Shown here: in pieces, positions 19,317 to 30,204 of the stretch
Layout: every line of letters begins with the position of its first letter
Position numbering within the stretch: the first letter of the stretch is position 1
Assembly (NCBI GenBank): GCA_029204225.1
Contig: CM055092.1
Location: 100,902,433 to 100,966,432 of the forward strand
DNA length: 64,000 bases
Direction of reading: 5' to 3'
From: Diphasiastrum complanatum
Lineage: Eukaryota > Streptophyta > Lycopodiopsida > Lycopodiales > Lycopodiaceae
The notes under the pieces: generated by a model
Told to the model about the DNA's origin: nothing
What the model saw: the letters and a program-made list of their open reading frames with translations, nothing else
The model's database searches: none
Made by a program: the position numbers and the translations under genes

Positions 19317-19570
19317 CTTAAATTTCGATTGTAGAGTGGTGCAAGTGTCATCGGTGGCATTGGAAGTTCTTTGTCTCTCCCAACTGGAGGTGATGTAGAA
19401 GCCAAAGCTTGTGTTGAACATGAGGGATTTTCTCCCAAAGAGTTGTGTAATTCTCCCAAGTTTGGGCCTGATCTAATTGTTGGCCCAAAAACACCCCATC
19501 TTGATGGTTTGCGAGGATTCTCCAAGATGGCATTTACATTCTGCCTAAGTTGAATCAAACGAGCACCATT
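19317..19570 (-). CDS. CSK: CSK-like gene, upstream exon
   Basis: A 254-base exon: acceptor GTGCAG before 19570, donor AG/GTTCCA at 19317. It starts in phase 0 and encodes 84 codons: NGARLIQLRQNVNAILENPR, a low-complexity middle (SLGENPSCSTQALASTSPP), then DKELPMPPMTLAPLYNRNL and two bases of an Arg codon that the next exon (16227) completes. In CSK proteins, as I recall them, a PMPPxALAPL phrase precedes the C(N/D)VxDVL segment that opens the ATPase-like region, and both appear here in the right order. The exon join preserves the frame, a strong sign of a real gene. Upstream exons are not in the recognised sequence. Confidence 0.6.
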
Positions 19571-19850
19571 CTGCACTTACATTGACGGCTGGTTTCAATT
19601 GCATCATGCATACAAATTGTAAATGGTTTTCCATCAAATGCAATCAAATTGTGACTTGCCACATAATGGCATCTATAAAGAGACTGACAAGAAGGTCCAT
19701 CATATGCAACATTATTGAAGTGCAAAAAAGACAACTTCATTGTTATGAAATGAATCACATATATTGATATCAATGAAGAACAACGGCTATAGCCCTACAA
19801 GCAGTAGCCAAGCATAGACAAGATCTCCCACGAAGAGCCCAAGCAATACC
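19571..19850. other. Probable intron sequence of the CSK-like gene
   Basis: Between the upstream CSK-like exon and the first LTR there are 280 bases in which I see no motif. Confidence 0.3.
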
Positions 19851-20065
19851 TGTTAGAAGAGAAGCAATCCAATAATCTACCTAATGACTAAATGATAGCC
19901 CTATATATATTATATACTATCTAGAAACCTTCTAGTGGTTAGGGCAGATTAGGGTACTTGGGGCCTATAGGAAATGCCCTTAATGGAAACTAGCCCAAGG
20001 CCTTAAGGTATGCTGATTAGAGCAACTAGCGATTAGGGTTAGGGGAGGAGGATGAGTCCATAACA
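19851..20065 (-). repeat. Short LTR, minus strand
   Basis: TGTTAGAAGAG to GATGAGTCCATAACA, 215 bases with TG...CA ends, contains CCTATATATATTATATAC (possible TATA). It is followed by CTCCTTGCATTAC, in the place of a polypurine-tract complement. No partner LTR or coding part is recognised, so this may be a truncated element or solo LTR. Confidence 0.45.
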
Positions 20066-20350
20066 CTCCTTGCATTACAAAATATTGCCCTCAATTTTGG
20101 GCTCAAAAAAAATACTAAACCCTAAAACCTAGAAGAAAGGCCCCAAATAATCGGTGTGGAAATACCCAATTGTGAACAAATGGGAAAATAGAACTATCAA
20201 AAGATGCATGCACCAATGGAGATATTGAAGGAAAGAACATAAGTCATCACAACAAGTATTGCAAAAGCAAAACACAAAATCCACAAAGCATAATACATCA
20301 ACAATGAATCATGCTATAAATGTACCTCTAATGTAATGGACAACATGATA
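20066..20350. other. Unassigned sequence between two retroelements
   Basis: AT-rich, no open frame or family resemblance. It may be internal DNA of the element whose LTR ends at 20065. Confidence 0.3.
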
Positions 20351-20910
20351 TTATTGAAATGTACGCGTTCTAACTCTAAAATAAAAAGAGATAGTAGCAA
20401 TCTGTATCCATATCGGGCCAAAGGTGCTAGACCTCTTTTTGCTAGCTGGATCTCTGCCAGAACTATTTATTGCTGAGCTGGAATCAAAGAGGTTGTCTAT
20501 TGTTCGTTGTCTGACAGATCCAAACTGCTGTTTCAGACCTGAGATCACTGCTATTAAAATATGTTCGTTGCTGCAGATCTGTCTACTATAGTATCTGATT
20601 GTTGGAGACAGGTTGATCGCTGCTGGATTGGTCACTACTATACATGATTGCTGATCTACAGACCTGCTGACTAATCGATTGATGTCTGTTTGCTGAGACA
20701 GATCTGATCTGTTCACTGAAATCAGATCTGATCTAATTGCTAGACTGTTTTTACTAAGACATGAAGTAGTTTTCTGAAGCAGATCGCTACACTGTCTGAA
20801 AGAAGACCTGGATCTGAGCTGAACCTAGTTTCTGAGACAAAAATAGCTGAAGTTTGGCAATATAATGATTGCTGAAAAATCAGGCTGTTGGAACTGTTAA
20901 ACATAAGTAC

Positions 20911-21402
20911 AATGGCAGGATTGAATGATGTTGTGTTGCCAAAGTCTAGTGGAACGAACTACTCAGGAAGCAACATGATATGGAGAAGAATCAATCAAAA
21001 CGATCAAAAGATGGAAGGAAAGTAGTTCGAAACTGCTTTGTTTGTGGAAAATCAGGGTATTATGCAAAGGAGTGATGGCACAACAAGTTCAAGAAGAAGC
21101 TGAATTTTGCTGAAGAAGAAGAAGCATCTAATGCAAAATTAAGTGCTTTGGTTCTTGAAGACTATGAGTTTGTTTCGGCATCGACATCTTCTGGTGGTGG
21201 TTTCTCGAAGGAAGAAGATTGTTGGTTTATTGATTCACGAGCTTCGAAGCATATGACACCTAGACGAGACTGGCTATCTAATTTTCAAAAATTAGATGAT
21301 AGGTTAAATGTGAAGTAGGGAAATAATTACACATATAATATAAAAGGAGTTGGAGAAGTACAGGTTCAACTACCTTTAGGGAATATTGGAGACATAAAGG
21401 AC
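20911..21402 (+). pseudogene. Copia A2 gag remnant and protease
   Basis: Gag starts with MAGLNDVVLPKSSGTNYSG and then jumps to the region just before the zinc knuckle, so most of the UBN2 domain is deleted. The knuckle reads CFVCGKSGYYAKE followed by TGA (21073-21075) in place of the last cysteine codon, with the ordinary histidine also changed to Tyr. The protease follows after an acidic stretch: WFIDSRASKHMTP near 21225-21260, where the catalytic DSG has become DSR. Protease would therefore be inactive. Confidence 0.85.
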
Positions 21403-22510
21403 GTGCGTTATGTACTAGGAATCAAGAAAAACTTACTCTCAGTATCAGCTATTGCGAAGCAACACATGGTGGTGCAGTTTGATGAAGAGCGGTGTCTCAT
21501 CAAGAGGAAGGATAATGAAGTAGTAGCTGAGGGCATACTTGCAGTACGATTGTACAAACTTCAGGCTCAGGTGGTGGATCATCATGTAAGTGCTGCGGAT
21601 ATTCGATCAGTGAGTAAGTTATGGCACGAAAGGTTCGGACATCTGAAATACAAAAGTCTACAAGTCTTGAGGAAGTACAACATGGTTACAAGTTTACCTC
21701 AAGTTGTTTCTGATCACAAGATTTGTGAAGGCTGTGTCTTAGGCAAGCATGAAATGAAGAAATTTTTGCCCAGTACATTCAAGGCGAAAAATGTTCTAGA
21801 ACTTGTTCATATAGATTTGTGTGGTCCTATGAAAACTCAGTCTTATGGGGGAGCAAGCTACTTCATGGTGTTTGTGGATGACTATTCTAGGAAGACATGG
21901 ATCTATCTTCTCAAGAATACGGGTGAAGTGTTCAAGTATTTCACATGGTTTAAGACACAAGTGGAGAACAAAACATATAGACAAATCAAGATACTCCGCT
22001 TGGACAAACGGGGAGAGTATATTTCTACGGAATTTCAGGTGTTTTGTGAGGATTATCGTATAAAGAGACAATTTGCGAACATGGACATGCCTCAACAAAA
22101 TGGAGCTGCGGAAAGAAAGAACCGGTCTATAGTGGAAACTGCGAGGAGTATGCCCAAGAGTAAGAATCTTCCAAATATGTTTTGGGGTGAAGTAGTTAAG
22201 ACGACAATTTATCTTTTGAATTGAAGTCCTACAAAGGTTGTAGAGAATCAGACTCCAGAGGAAGCTTACACAGGTCAAAAACCAGATGTAAGTCATTTGA
22301 GAGTGTTTGGTAGTATTGCTTATGCTCACAAAACTAAAGATTCTAGGAGCAAGTTGGATCCTAAGGCGACCAAGTGTTTATTCCTTGGATATGATAGTCA
22401 AGAGAAGGGATATAGGTTGGAGGAATCTCTATATTGTGTGACAAGTTATTATAGGAGCCTGAATCGACACATGTATCGCCTACGCCAATTCAAGTACCTA
22501 GAGTGACCTT
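21403..22510 (+). pseudogene. Copia A2 integrase
   Basis: Open for 273 codons from 21403. The GAG-pre-integrase motif is SKLWHERFGHLKYKSL, with CxxC (CEGCVLGKH). The core domain has the first catalytic Asp in LVHIDLCGPMKTQS, VFVDDYSRKTW, the second Asp region around ILRLDKRGEY, and the Glu in QQNGAAERKNRSIVE. A stop at about 22222 interrupts TIYLLN; the same domain continues as EAYTGQKPDVSHLRVFG and KCLFLGYDSQEKGYRL to about 22420. This is the enzyme that inserts the cDNA. All three acidic residues appear kept, but the frame is broken. Confidence 0.88.
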
Positions 22511-23893
22511 GGTTGAGAAAGGAAAGAGGAAGGAGAGATCAAGTATATGGGATGCTTATTCACCTCCTACTTCACGAGGCAGGAAGCATCCTACATCAAA
22601 AGCTAGAAGATTGCCTAGATGGTACTATCAAACTAACGAGGATAGTGTCATTATGGAATAGGGAGAGTCCCATACGCATGGAACTAGGAGATCAACTAGG
22701 CTTGAAAAGCAACATGAAGATCCGGATCAACAAGAGGATCGACAGGAGGATCATCATGAAGATGGGGATGTACATTTTGCATATATGGCCACAATATTGG
22801 AAACCAAGGATCCATCTACTTTCAGAGAGGCTGAAAAAGAGGATATTTGGAGGAAAGCTATGGATGAGGAGTACGACTCAATCATAAAGAACAAGACTTG
22901 GAGAGTTGTTCGATTACCTACAGGTAAAAAGGGCATTGGATGCAAGTGGGTCTATAGAACTACGTACAAATCAGATGGTTCTATAGATAAACATAAGAAA
23001 AAAATGGTGGCAAAAGGTTATGCTCAACAGGAAGGGATTGACTATGAAGAAACTTTGCACCAGTTGCTAAGTCTACTACTATGAGGATGGTTTTATCATT
23101 GACAGCTCAGTTTGGATGGGATATTCAACAAATGGATGTGAAGAGTGCATTCCTAAATGGATTTCTAGAGGAGGAAGTCTACATGGAGCAGCCAGAAGGA
23201 TACATAGTAGCAGGACATGAAGACAAGGTTTGCAAGTTGGAAAAGGCACTATATGGAGGAGTAGTAATTCGGAGCATACACTTTATGTTTTGATCAGGGA
23301 TGGTCATATTGTAATTGTATTGATGTACGTGGATGACCTTGTTATTACATGATCAGATCATAGTATGTATCAAAAAAGATCTCTCATTGGAGTTTGACAT
23401 GAAAGATCTTGGTTCACTACAATATTTTCTTGGTGCTCATGAACTTCTTAAAAAGTTCAGTATGTCAGAGTGCAAGCCTATTTCTATACCGTATGATAGT
23501 GGATGTAAGCTTACTAAAGCTGAGGAGGATCAGGATGTAGATGAGACGTTATGTAGAAAGCTTGTTGGAACATTAAACTATCTAACTACTACGAGACTAG
23601 ATATTGCTTATGCTGTGAATATGGTTAGTCAGTTTATGGCTAAGCCTAAGCAGAGTCATTGGAGAGCTGCTAAGCGGATACTCAGATATATCCAGGGTAA
23701 GATCTACTACAGTTATGTTTTTAGTCTTGATTCTAGTGCTATCTCTTGGGATTCAAAGAAGCAGAGCATACTATCCCATTATCATCTAGAGAGGCAAAAT
23801 ACTAAGCTACTACGAGTGCGGCAAGTGAAGCAATATGGTGATGAAGGATTCTACATGATCTGCATATGGTACAAGATTCACCTACAAAGATGA
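22511..23893 (+). pseudogene. Copia A2 reverse transcriptase and RNase H
   Basis: The linker (22511-22780) is frame-shifted. RT starts at about 22785 with EAEKEDIWRKAMDEEYDSI and GCKWVYRTTYKSDGSIDKHK, then crosses a frameshift at about 23058. It continues as WDIQQMDVKSAFLNGFLEEE and VYMEQPEGYIV, followed by a deletion after ALYGG. The catalytic VLMYVDDLVIT is at about 23318-23348, then a stop or small deletion, and the thumb/RNase H start (DMKDLGSLQYFLG, LVGTLNYLTTTRLDIAYAV, WRAAKRILRYIQG). The RNase H end is lost before its last motifs. Confidence 0.88.
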
Positions 23894-24361
23894 TGACAAT
23901 CCATAATAGCATTAGGATAGCAAGGTGGGTGTGGCTGCTGTGGTTATGTCTGCTGGGTGCTGATGCAATCGCTCACCTGCATCTATCTTTTCTTTGAAGA
24001 TGATGCATATGGAGAAGAGCTCATATCGCCTGCATCTCTGTTCTTTAATGATGTTGTTGAAGAATATGGAGAATAGCATATACCAACAATGCCCAAAGTG
24101 CTGAGCTTCTTTTTGTTAGTCTGGCAGGCAATTTCAGAAGCAATAATTTCAAGCAAATTCAATATTTGACTTTTTATCACAATTCAATTCTTAAGAGATG
24201 AATAGTTAATAAAAAGTTCGCACATAGTACATGAAAAGTTTAATGGAATGTGGAGGTGAACAATCAAACGACGTGCGAGCTGCCACATAAAACATGCACA
24301 TCTTGCCCGATGTGCATCAATAATGTGGCGACTCGTTATTGGTTGTGGCCAATGGGAGGGC
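23894..24361. other. Unassigned sequence
   Basis: Nothing recognised apart from a repeated GCATATGGAGAAGAGCTCATA / GAATATGGAGAATAGCATA pattern at 24005-24080. Confidence 0.3.
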
Positions 24362-24443
24362 CATTACCATAAATAATCAGAGACTCGGTTAGAGAGTGGC
24401 GGAGTCCACGAGTTGCCTAACGACTCGATTATTTATGGTAATG
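24362..24443. repeat. Perfect-arm hairpin
   Basis: CATTACCATAAATAATC (24362-24378) is exactly complementary to 24427-24443. Inside, GACTCGGTTAG pairs imperfectly with CTAACGACTC, leaving a loop of about 20 bases. Such a structure fits the end of a foldback element, a Helitron-like terminus or a folded transcript; no target duplication was found. Confidence 0.7.
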
Positions 24444-24873
24444 AAGGGCGAATACTTAAAGGTGCCAACCATTAGTTAGCTGATGAATGTAGTGACCCAC
24501 AAACCCCATTATCTTTAATGGGTTTCAATTAATTAATTGTTATCACTAACAGTTGTAGTGTAATAGTGGTAGCTATTTAAATGGACCAAATGAAGGCCTT
24601 TAACTAATGGGTGGCACTTTTTGTACATTTTTCTTGAATAATTTGGAGGTTGACTCATAAAAAAACATGATTTTGGGCTGAAATTAGGTTGTTTACAAAT
24701 AATAAAAGATTATATTTTTTCATGTCAAAGTCCCAAAACAAATGTTATTGCATTTACTTTGTATTAGTAGCATGTTGGCATGTGGCACCCAAATAAGCTA
24801 TAGCTCTAAACCAGCATTTTGTCTCGTATAACGAGACCATCACATCAAGTAAGCTATTATGTGGCCTTATAGG
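24444..24873. other. AT-rich spacer
   Basis: No open frame or element recognised. Confidence 0.3.
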
Positions 24874-26222
24874 TGTTGGATTTCTATCCTCTCCTAATCT
24901 CTCAACTGATCTAGATCCATTCATTTGCTATAAATACTTGTATAGTCGCATACTCTGCAAAAATACATGTGTTTTCGAACAGTCTGCAAAAATACACAAA
25001 AATGGCAAATAGGTATCAGCTCGACAAACCTCGAATCAACAATCGTCGAATCTGCTTCAATCGACATCTATCGAACTCGTCGAAGGCACTCGAATCGACA
25101 GTTGTTGACCCTATTCGAATTGACAATTGTCGAGCCTATTGTCGAAGTTGTTATTGAGTCCACTATCAACTATAGATTTGATTGTTGACTGTCGATTCGA
25201 CCATCTATCTTCACGACTCCAAGATTTTCTCAGAATCTCCAACAGAACATTGTATTGCTACCATGTACAAATATTCAATAGCACATTAGTATAAAAGTTA
25301 ATCAATCAATCTATGAATCGATCAAACATTCAATCAGAGCGCAACTACTTGATCTTTTGAAGATCACACATCCGAATGCACTCAGACTGTACACACGCTT
25401 TCGACTTAATCGAATCGTTTCAATAAACAGAGTCATGTCAATGTCGTGTCGATTTCTTTTCGTCAGTTTTGTCTAATTCATTACATGTAGATAGCATAAT
25501 TCGTAGATTGAATTGTCATTGTGACTTATTGTAAATGTTGATTGTAATGCTCTAGAACCAACTTGCTTGATTTATTCACGTTTTCAAGGTATTCAATGAA
25601 ATCGTTCATATTAATCATTGCAATTTCAAAGCTCTGATCAAGTAGAGCTATCATCAACTTATTAACAGTCATTCTTGTAGTTGTACTACTATCATGTATA
25701 AATATTCAATAGCACACCAGTATAAAGGTTCCTCAATCAATCTATGAATCGATCAAACATCCAAATATAGCGCAACTATTCAATCTTTCTCTATGTTTTC
25801 AGAGTATTGTTTCAAGAAGATCATGCATCTGAATGCACTCAGTATGTACACACACTTTCGACTTAATTGAATCATTTTCAGTAAAGAGAGTCGTGTCTAT
25901 GTCATGTCGATTGTTTTATCTTCAGTTTTGTCTGATTCATTGCAGGCAGACAATATGATTCATGGGTTGTATTGTTCTTGTGACTTACAATTAATGTTGA
26001 TTGTAATGCTCTAGCATCTACTTGCCTAATGTTTCCGCATCTTTAACGATTTTGTGTGTCTCTGGAATCGATTGCATCGATCCTTGCGACTTCGATGCTC
26101 GGATCAAGTAGATCTATCATCGACTTATTGACAGTAGCTCAAATCTGATATACGTAGATTCATGCACTAAGGAATCCTTCCACTGATTCCCGACATGGTC
26201 CTTATTTTATTTGATACTGACA
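24874..26222 (+). repeat. Copia E 5' LTR with internal duplication
   Basis: Begins TGTTGGATTTCTATCC and ends ATTTGATACTGACA just before a primer-binding-site-like sequence. A TATAAAT box at 24929-24935 fits a promoter. A TCGAC/TCGAATCGAC-rich patch lies at 25020-25200. A block of about 425 bases is present twice in tandem (about 25250-25675 and 25676-26120), which explains the unusual length of about 1.35 kb. Part of the LTR recurs at 27634-28060. Confidence 0.65.
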
Positions 26223-26234
26223 TGGTATCACAGT
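26223..26234 (+). promoter_or_regulatory. Primer-binding site, copia E
   Basis: TGGTATCACAGT differs in two positions from TGGTATCAGAGC. It follows the LTR end ACTGACA directly. Confidence 0.6.
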
Positions 26235-26390
26235 ATATGTTAGAGAATACTATCATATGTTATCTAAGCGATCAGTCTAATAGAACGTATAGTGTCAGAA
26301 CTTTCACGTTTCGATACAAAGTAGACATTTATTGAACTGTTTTGAAGTCACACAATCTACTATCTACATACATCCATCTCAAATTTTCCA

Positions 26391-27633
26391 ATGGATTCGC
26401 AATTGAGTCTGGTCTAATGGTAGACAAGCTACATGGAACAAATTACCATCTATGGAAATTCAAGATGAAAGAAGTACTAATGGCCAAAAAAACTCAAAGA
26501 ATTAGTTTCAAGTCTCGAACTAATTCCCATTGTCGATGAGCAAACCATTTCCAAATGGAAGCTTGGGGATGGTAAGGCTTTTGCCTTAATCACTCTCAGT
26601 ATTTCAAACACACAGATTGGCCATATTGGACAAGCCCAAACTTCGAAAGAGGCTTGGGACATTTTGAGCACACTCTAAGAAGTGAGAGATGTCACTTCAA
26701 AACTGCATCTCAGAAATAAATTCTTTTCACTCAGCATGTCAGAAAGTGATTCTATTCATAATCACATAAATTAATTCAAGACTCTATTAGAGCAGATGGC
26801 GGTAATGGGTTCAGTGATTGAAGATTCAGATGTTGTCATGACCTTATTGTCTAGCTTGCCATCCTCCTATGAAGATTGGGTGATGATGATTTTGACTCAC
26901 TCATAAATGACTTTGTCCATAGTTGTAACTATGTTACTGTAGGAGGAGATTCAAAGGAATGGTGCATCCTTGTCCTCCATTGAAGACTCATAGGCCCTAT
27001 ACACCAAGAAGGACTCAACAAATCAACAGAAGAAAAAGAATAAGACAAAAAATACTACAAAAGGACAAACCACGAGATCTGGGACTTTCAAATACTAAAG
27101 TTCAACAATAATAACAAGAAACAATTGGATCAACAGGCCAATGCAACTATCGACTCGAAGCATAATGTAGCATAATGCCTTCATGGTGAACCATCGCCAT
27201 GTTGAACAACTTGAGGATGGTTCCTCGATTCTGGAGTGATAGAACACATGACAAGCATCAAGAATACTTCATTGACTATTTAGCCTACATCACCAAGAAA
27301 TTCGTTCACCTTCGAGACAACAATTCACACATGATCGAAGGTGAAGATACTATTAGACTGAGTTTTGAGCATGGGCAATCGAAGCTCATACAAAAAAGTT
27401 TTGGATATCCTAAATTTGATGACAAATTTATTGCCAGTCAGCAGAATGACTGATTTAGGACATAAGGTAGAGTTCGAATCAGATTCATGCAAGATTCTTG
27501 ATAAATGTAAGAGAGTTTTTGAAACATGAAAGGATATCTCTCTAGGCTTACTCATTGTTACTCTACGATTGAATGTGTTTTAAGCAGTTCATTTTTTATG
27601 AATAAAGAATTAATTTGGCATTATAGACTGGCA
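26391..27633 (+). pseudogene. Copia E gag, protease and GAG-pre-integrase remnant
   Basis: Starting near 26391 the phrases KLHGTNYHLWKFKMKEVLMA, EAWDILSTL, LHLRNKFFSLSMSESDSI, LLSSLPSSYEDWV and LLXEEIQRNG follow the UBN2-type copia gag, with a frameshift at the A-run 26488 and several stops. The protease start LDSGVIEHMTS lies near 27220-27250. The segment VSRMTDLGHKVEFESDSCKI and LIWHYRLA (27430-27630) belongs to the GAG-pre-integrase region. There the homology breaks and the sequence passes directly into LTR DNA, so integrase, RT and the start of the 3' LTR were deleted together. Confidence 0.75.
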
Positions 27634-28060
27634 CCTCAACATCTGTCGACAAACTCATTGAAGACACTCGAATTGAGAGTTGTCGACTCTACTGGAATCG
27701 ACAATTGCCTATTGTAGAAGTTGTTATCAAATCCACTATCAACTATCGATTTGACTATTGACTGTCGATTCGAACATCTATTTTCACAACCCTATGATTT
27801 CTGCAGAATCTCCAACAGAACAGATTTTGTCCATTAGTGACTGCTAACAACATGTAGTGCCTTAATCCAAGTTGTAAATCTTATATTAAGCATTCTTGCA
27901 ATTGTATTGCTACCATGTATAAATATTCAATAGCACATCAGTATAAAGGTTAATCGATCAGACATTCAATTAGAGCACAACTATTTGATTTTTCTCTCTA
28001 TATCCAAATTATTGTTTCAAAAAGATAGTGCATCTGAATGCACTCAAACTGTACACACAC
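27634..28060 (+). repeat. Copia E 3' LTR remnant
   Basis: Resembles 25045-25390 and 25680-25860 in order (CTCGAATTGAGAGTTGTCGAC, CTATCAACTATCGATTTG, CATGTATAAATATTCAATAGC, GTGCATCTGAATGCACTC). Both outer ends are missing. Confidence 0.7.
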
Positions 28061-28231
28061 ATTTCTCAAAATCTGAATTTCTTAAGAGAGTGAGAGCAAT
28101 TCAAGAAGTAGAGATATAATTTAATCTGTAATCAACATAGTAGGATCACATCATATAACGCGACACTACTGTGAACCATTTTCAGACATAGAGTGGCAGA
28201 TTAGCCACGACCTAGGAAGTATATGTTGACG
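28061..28231. other. Unassigned sequence
   Basis: No feature seen. Confidence 0.3.
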
Positions 28232-28950
28232 TCATGCCATTAGATCAGATCTCTGTACTTCTGGGTACTTGCATGATCTCAGCTGGTACTCTTTGGAGCG
28301 TGAGGGCAAAATAGGTTTCATTTTGCTCGTATCCCTTTCTCTCGTACTAGACCGCAAAGGAATCTCGTTCCCGAATCTTTCGTGTTCGCGAATCGTTCGT
28401 CTTTGTCTCCGTTGACTTTCGTGTTCGCAAACCATTCGTCTTCGTCTCCTTTGACTTTCGTGTTCGCGAAACTCTTCGTGTTTTGTGTCTCCAGATTTCG
28501 AGTTTGCGAACATCTTTGTCAGGTTGAGGGCTGAAAATAACAAGGCTTTGTAGTTAGAAACATTTCGTTTCTTCACCTTTCTAATTCATTCAAAACCTCT
28601 TGACTACAAGGTCTACTAGCAGGTATATGGTTTAGTCCCTTGTTAACTTCGTTTCTTATTGACTCTATTTCGATGATGTCAGTGTTGGGAGACACTACAT
28701 GACACAATTTATTATAAATAAATGGGATAAACCTGTGATCTTTGTTACAAATGCAGTCACTATCGTCATTTAGTTTGAAGTTGCAAAATACTTCTTTGGG
28801 TTTATATAGGAATTTCAATATATTGTGGGTAGAACACCACCCAAACATAATGTTATCCCAAATATCCTCCTCAATATTTTGAGTGGGTTTCTTTCCTTGC
28901 CTAACGTAAATCCAAGATCTAGTCAATCTAGCATCAAAGAGACGAAGTTA
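28232..28950 (-). pseudogene. Possible Penelope-like retroelement N-terminal fragment
   Basis: Two minus-strand frames in series. The first (about 28942-28573) reads FDARLTRSWIYVRQGKKP, DIWDNIMFGWCSTHNILKFL, then DDSDCICNKDHRFIPF and KLCHVVSPNTDIIEIESIRN, GLNHIPASRPC. The C-x-C followed about 15 residues later by CHVV and a short helix ending in a Gly-containing phrase is how I remember the region upstream of the RT in Penelope-like elements, but I cannot confirm it. The second (28573-28232) contains an arginine-rich tandem repeat (EHESQRRRRRMVC / EHESQRRQRRTIR). No RT or GIY-YIG nuclease is visible. Alternative: an unrelated host or transposon fragment. Confidence 0.35.
28377..28490. repeat. 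Short tandem repeat, about 42 bases
   Basis: TTTCGTGTTCGCGAATCGTT and the following CGTCTTTGTCTCC phrase recur two and a half times with few changes, encoding the repeated arginine-rich peptide on the minus strand. Confidence 0.75.
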
Positions 28951-28952
28951 GT

Positions 28953-29653
28953 TGTCACGCGTAGGTTCGTTCCCATGAGAGCGATAGTTTAGTTCAGATT
29001 TCAACATGAATGGAAGATTCACATCTATCTCTACATCCATTAACCCTACTCTTTAACACTACACATCCCTTAACACTTACAATCCCTTAACACTACACAT
29101 CCACAACAGAGATAGCTTACTGTTTCTCTCTCCCCCTTTCTCTCTCATTAAAAGCATAATAACATACAATCCCAATAACACTCAAATCCAACAATTAGCA
29201 AAATCCAAATAAGCATGAGAGATGGAGGAAAAGTGATAGAAAGCAAGGACATTCATCAATCCATTTCTGAAGAGAACCAATCTGCTTTATTGAAATGAGA
29301 AAATGAACATGAGGAGCAACTCGAGTTAGTCCCTTCTTATAGTAGAGAGGAGGACCCTGGCCTCTGAATCCTATTGGTCCGGTCTTGCCTCTCTTTTTAT
29401 TCAGATTTAGAAAAAAAAAAAGTGTGGGAACCATCAAAATTGGAGGGAAACCCAACTTTATTCACTAACTTGACATTTAGGCCCTGCGACATAAAAAGTC
29501 CCGCAAAAAGGCCTAAAGTCCTTTTATTAACTTTTAACTAATCAATCAAATAACTGTGTGATCATCGGGTTGGACTTACACACGCAGGGTGCCAAATCCC
29601 TCTCACTCATTAACTAGGGTTAGGGTTGCCTTGAGATCCTCAAACCCTCCAAC
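28953..29653 (-). repeat. LTR of a gag-like element, minus strand
   Basis: On the minus strand TGTTGGAGGGTTTGAGGATC (29653) to CGCGTGACA (28953), about 701 bases. The right border is well supported by the adjacent complement of a polypurine tract (GTATCCCCCACC at 29654). The left border is chosen from the TG...CA rule only. Confidence 0.55.
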
Positions 29654-30204
29654 AGTATCCCCCACCAAAACTGGTGGCGGTCCCACGACACCTGCAATAT
29701 GCAGTTATTGGGGACTTTTATTGGCTTCGCGTCGAATCTTGATTAAATGATGCTGTACCTTCTCCATAAAATCGAGGAGTGCCGACAATCCACTTGGAGG
29801 TTGTCCATGATGTGAAGCGTGATTCCCAGGAGCCTCCCATCATTGCCGCACAAAAATATAAACGAGCAACCGACAGCTAATCTTTGATTTGCTCTGAGGC
29901 CATCGGCTTATTTGGATCGAATGCCAGAGGAGGGAGGCAATCATCCCATCTGGTTGCCACTAGCGCCAACAGAGTTAGATCTTTAGCAAACATTGCCGAT
30001 TGTTGCACCGTTGGATCTAGAGAGTGAACATACTCTTGTTGCTAGGCTTGTAAGGCGCGGTGGAAATCCACTGAGATGGTCCAACAGTAAGGCTGAGTAT
30101 GGATGGTGATCTTGTCCATAGCCAATCCCAAATCTTTCCATTTATTTCTTCGCGACATTGGCACGAAATAGGGATCTACCCACAATTGGCGAGGGCTGGC
30201 GACG
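29654..30204 (-). other. Non-coding 3' part of the gag-like element
   Basis: Between the LTR and the last recognisable codons of the coiled-coil ORF. No pol motif is visible; the element may be non-autonomous. Confidence 0.4.

Larger units (their letters stand above)
20351..23893 (+). mobile_element. Ty1/copia, second copy of the element A family
   Basis: A CAGATCTG/GCTGCTG-rich leader (20400-20900) resembles the complement of the leader at 895-1530. Gag starts ATGGCAGGATTGAATG at 20911, and protease, integrase and RT/RNase H follow in the copia order (PR-IN-RT). Neither LTR is recognised, so both ends are truncated. The protein stretches shared with element A (zinc knuckle to DSG region) are nearly identical at DNA level, placing the copies in one family in opposite orientation. 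Confidence 0.85.
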
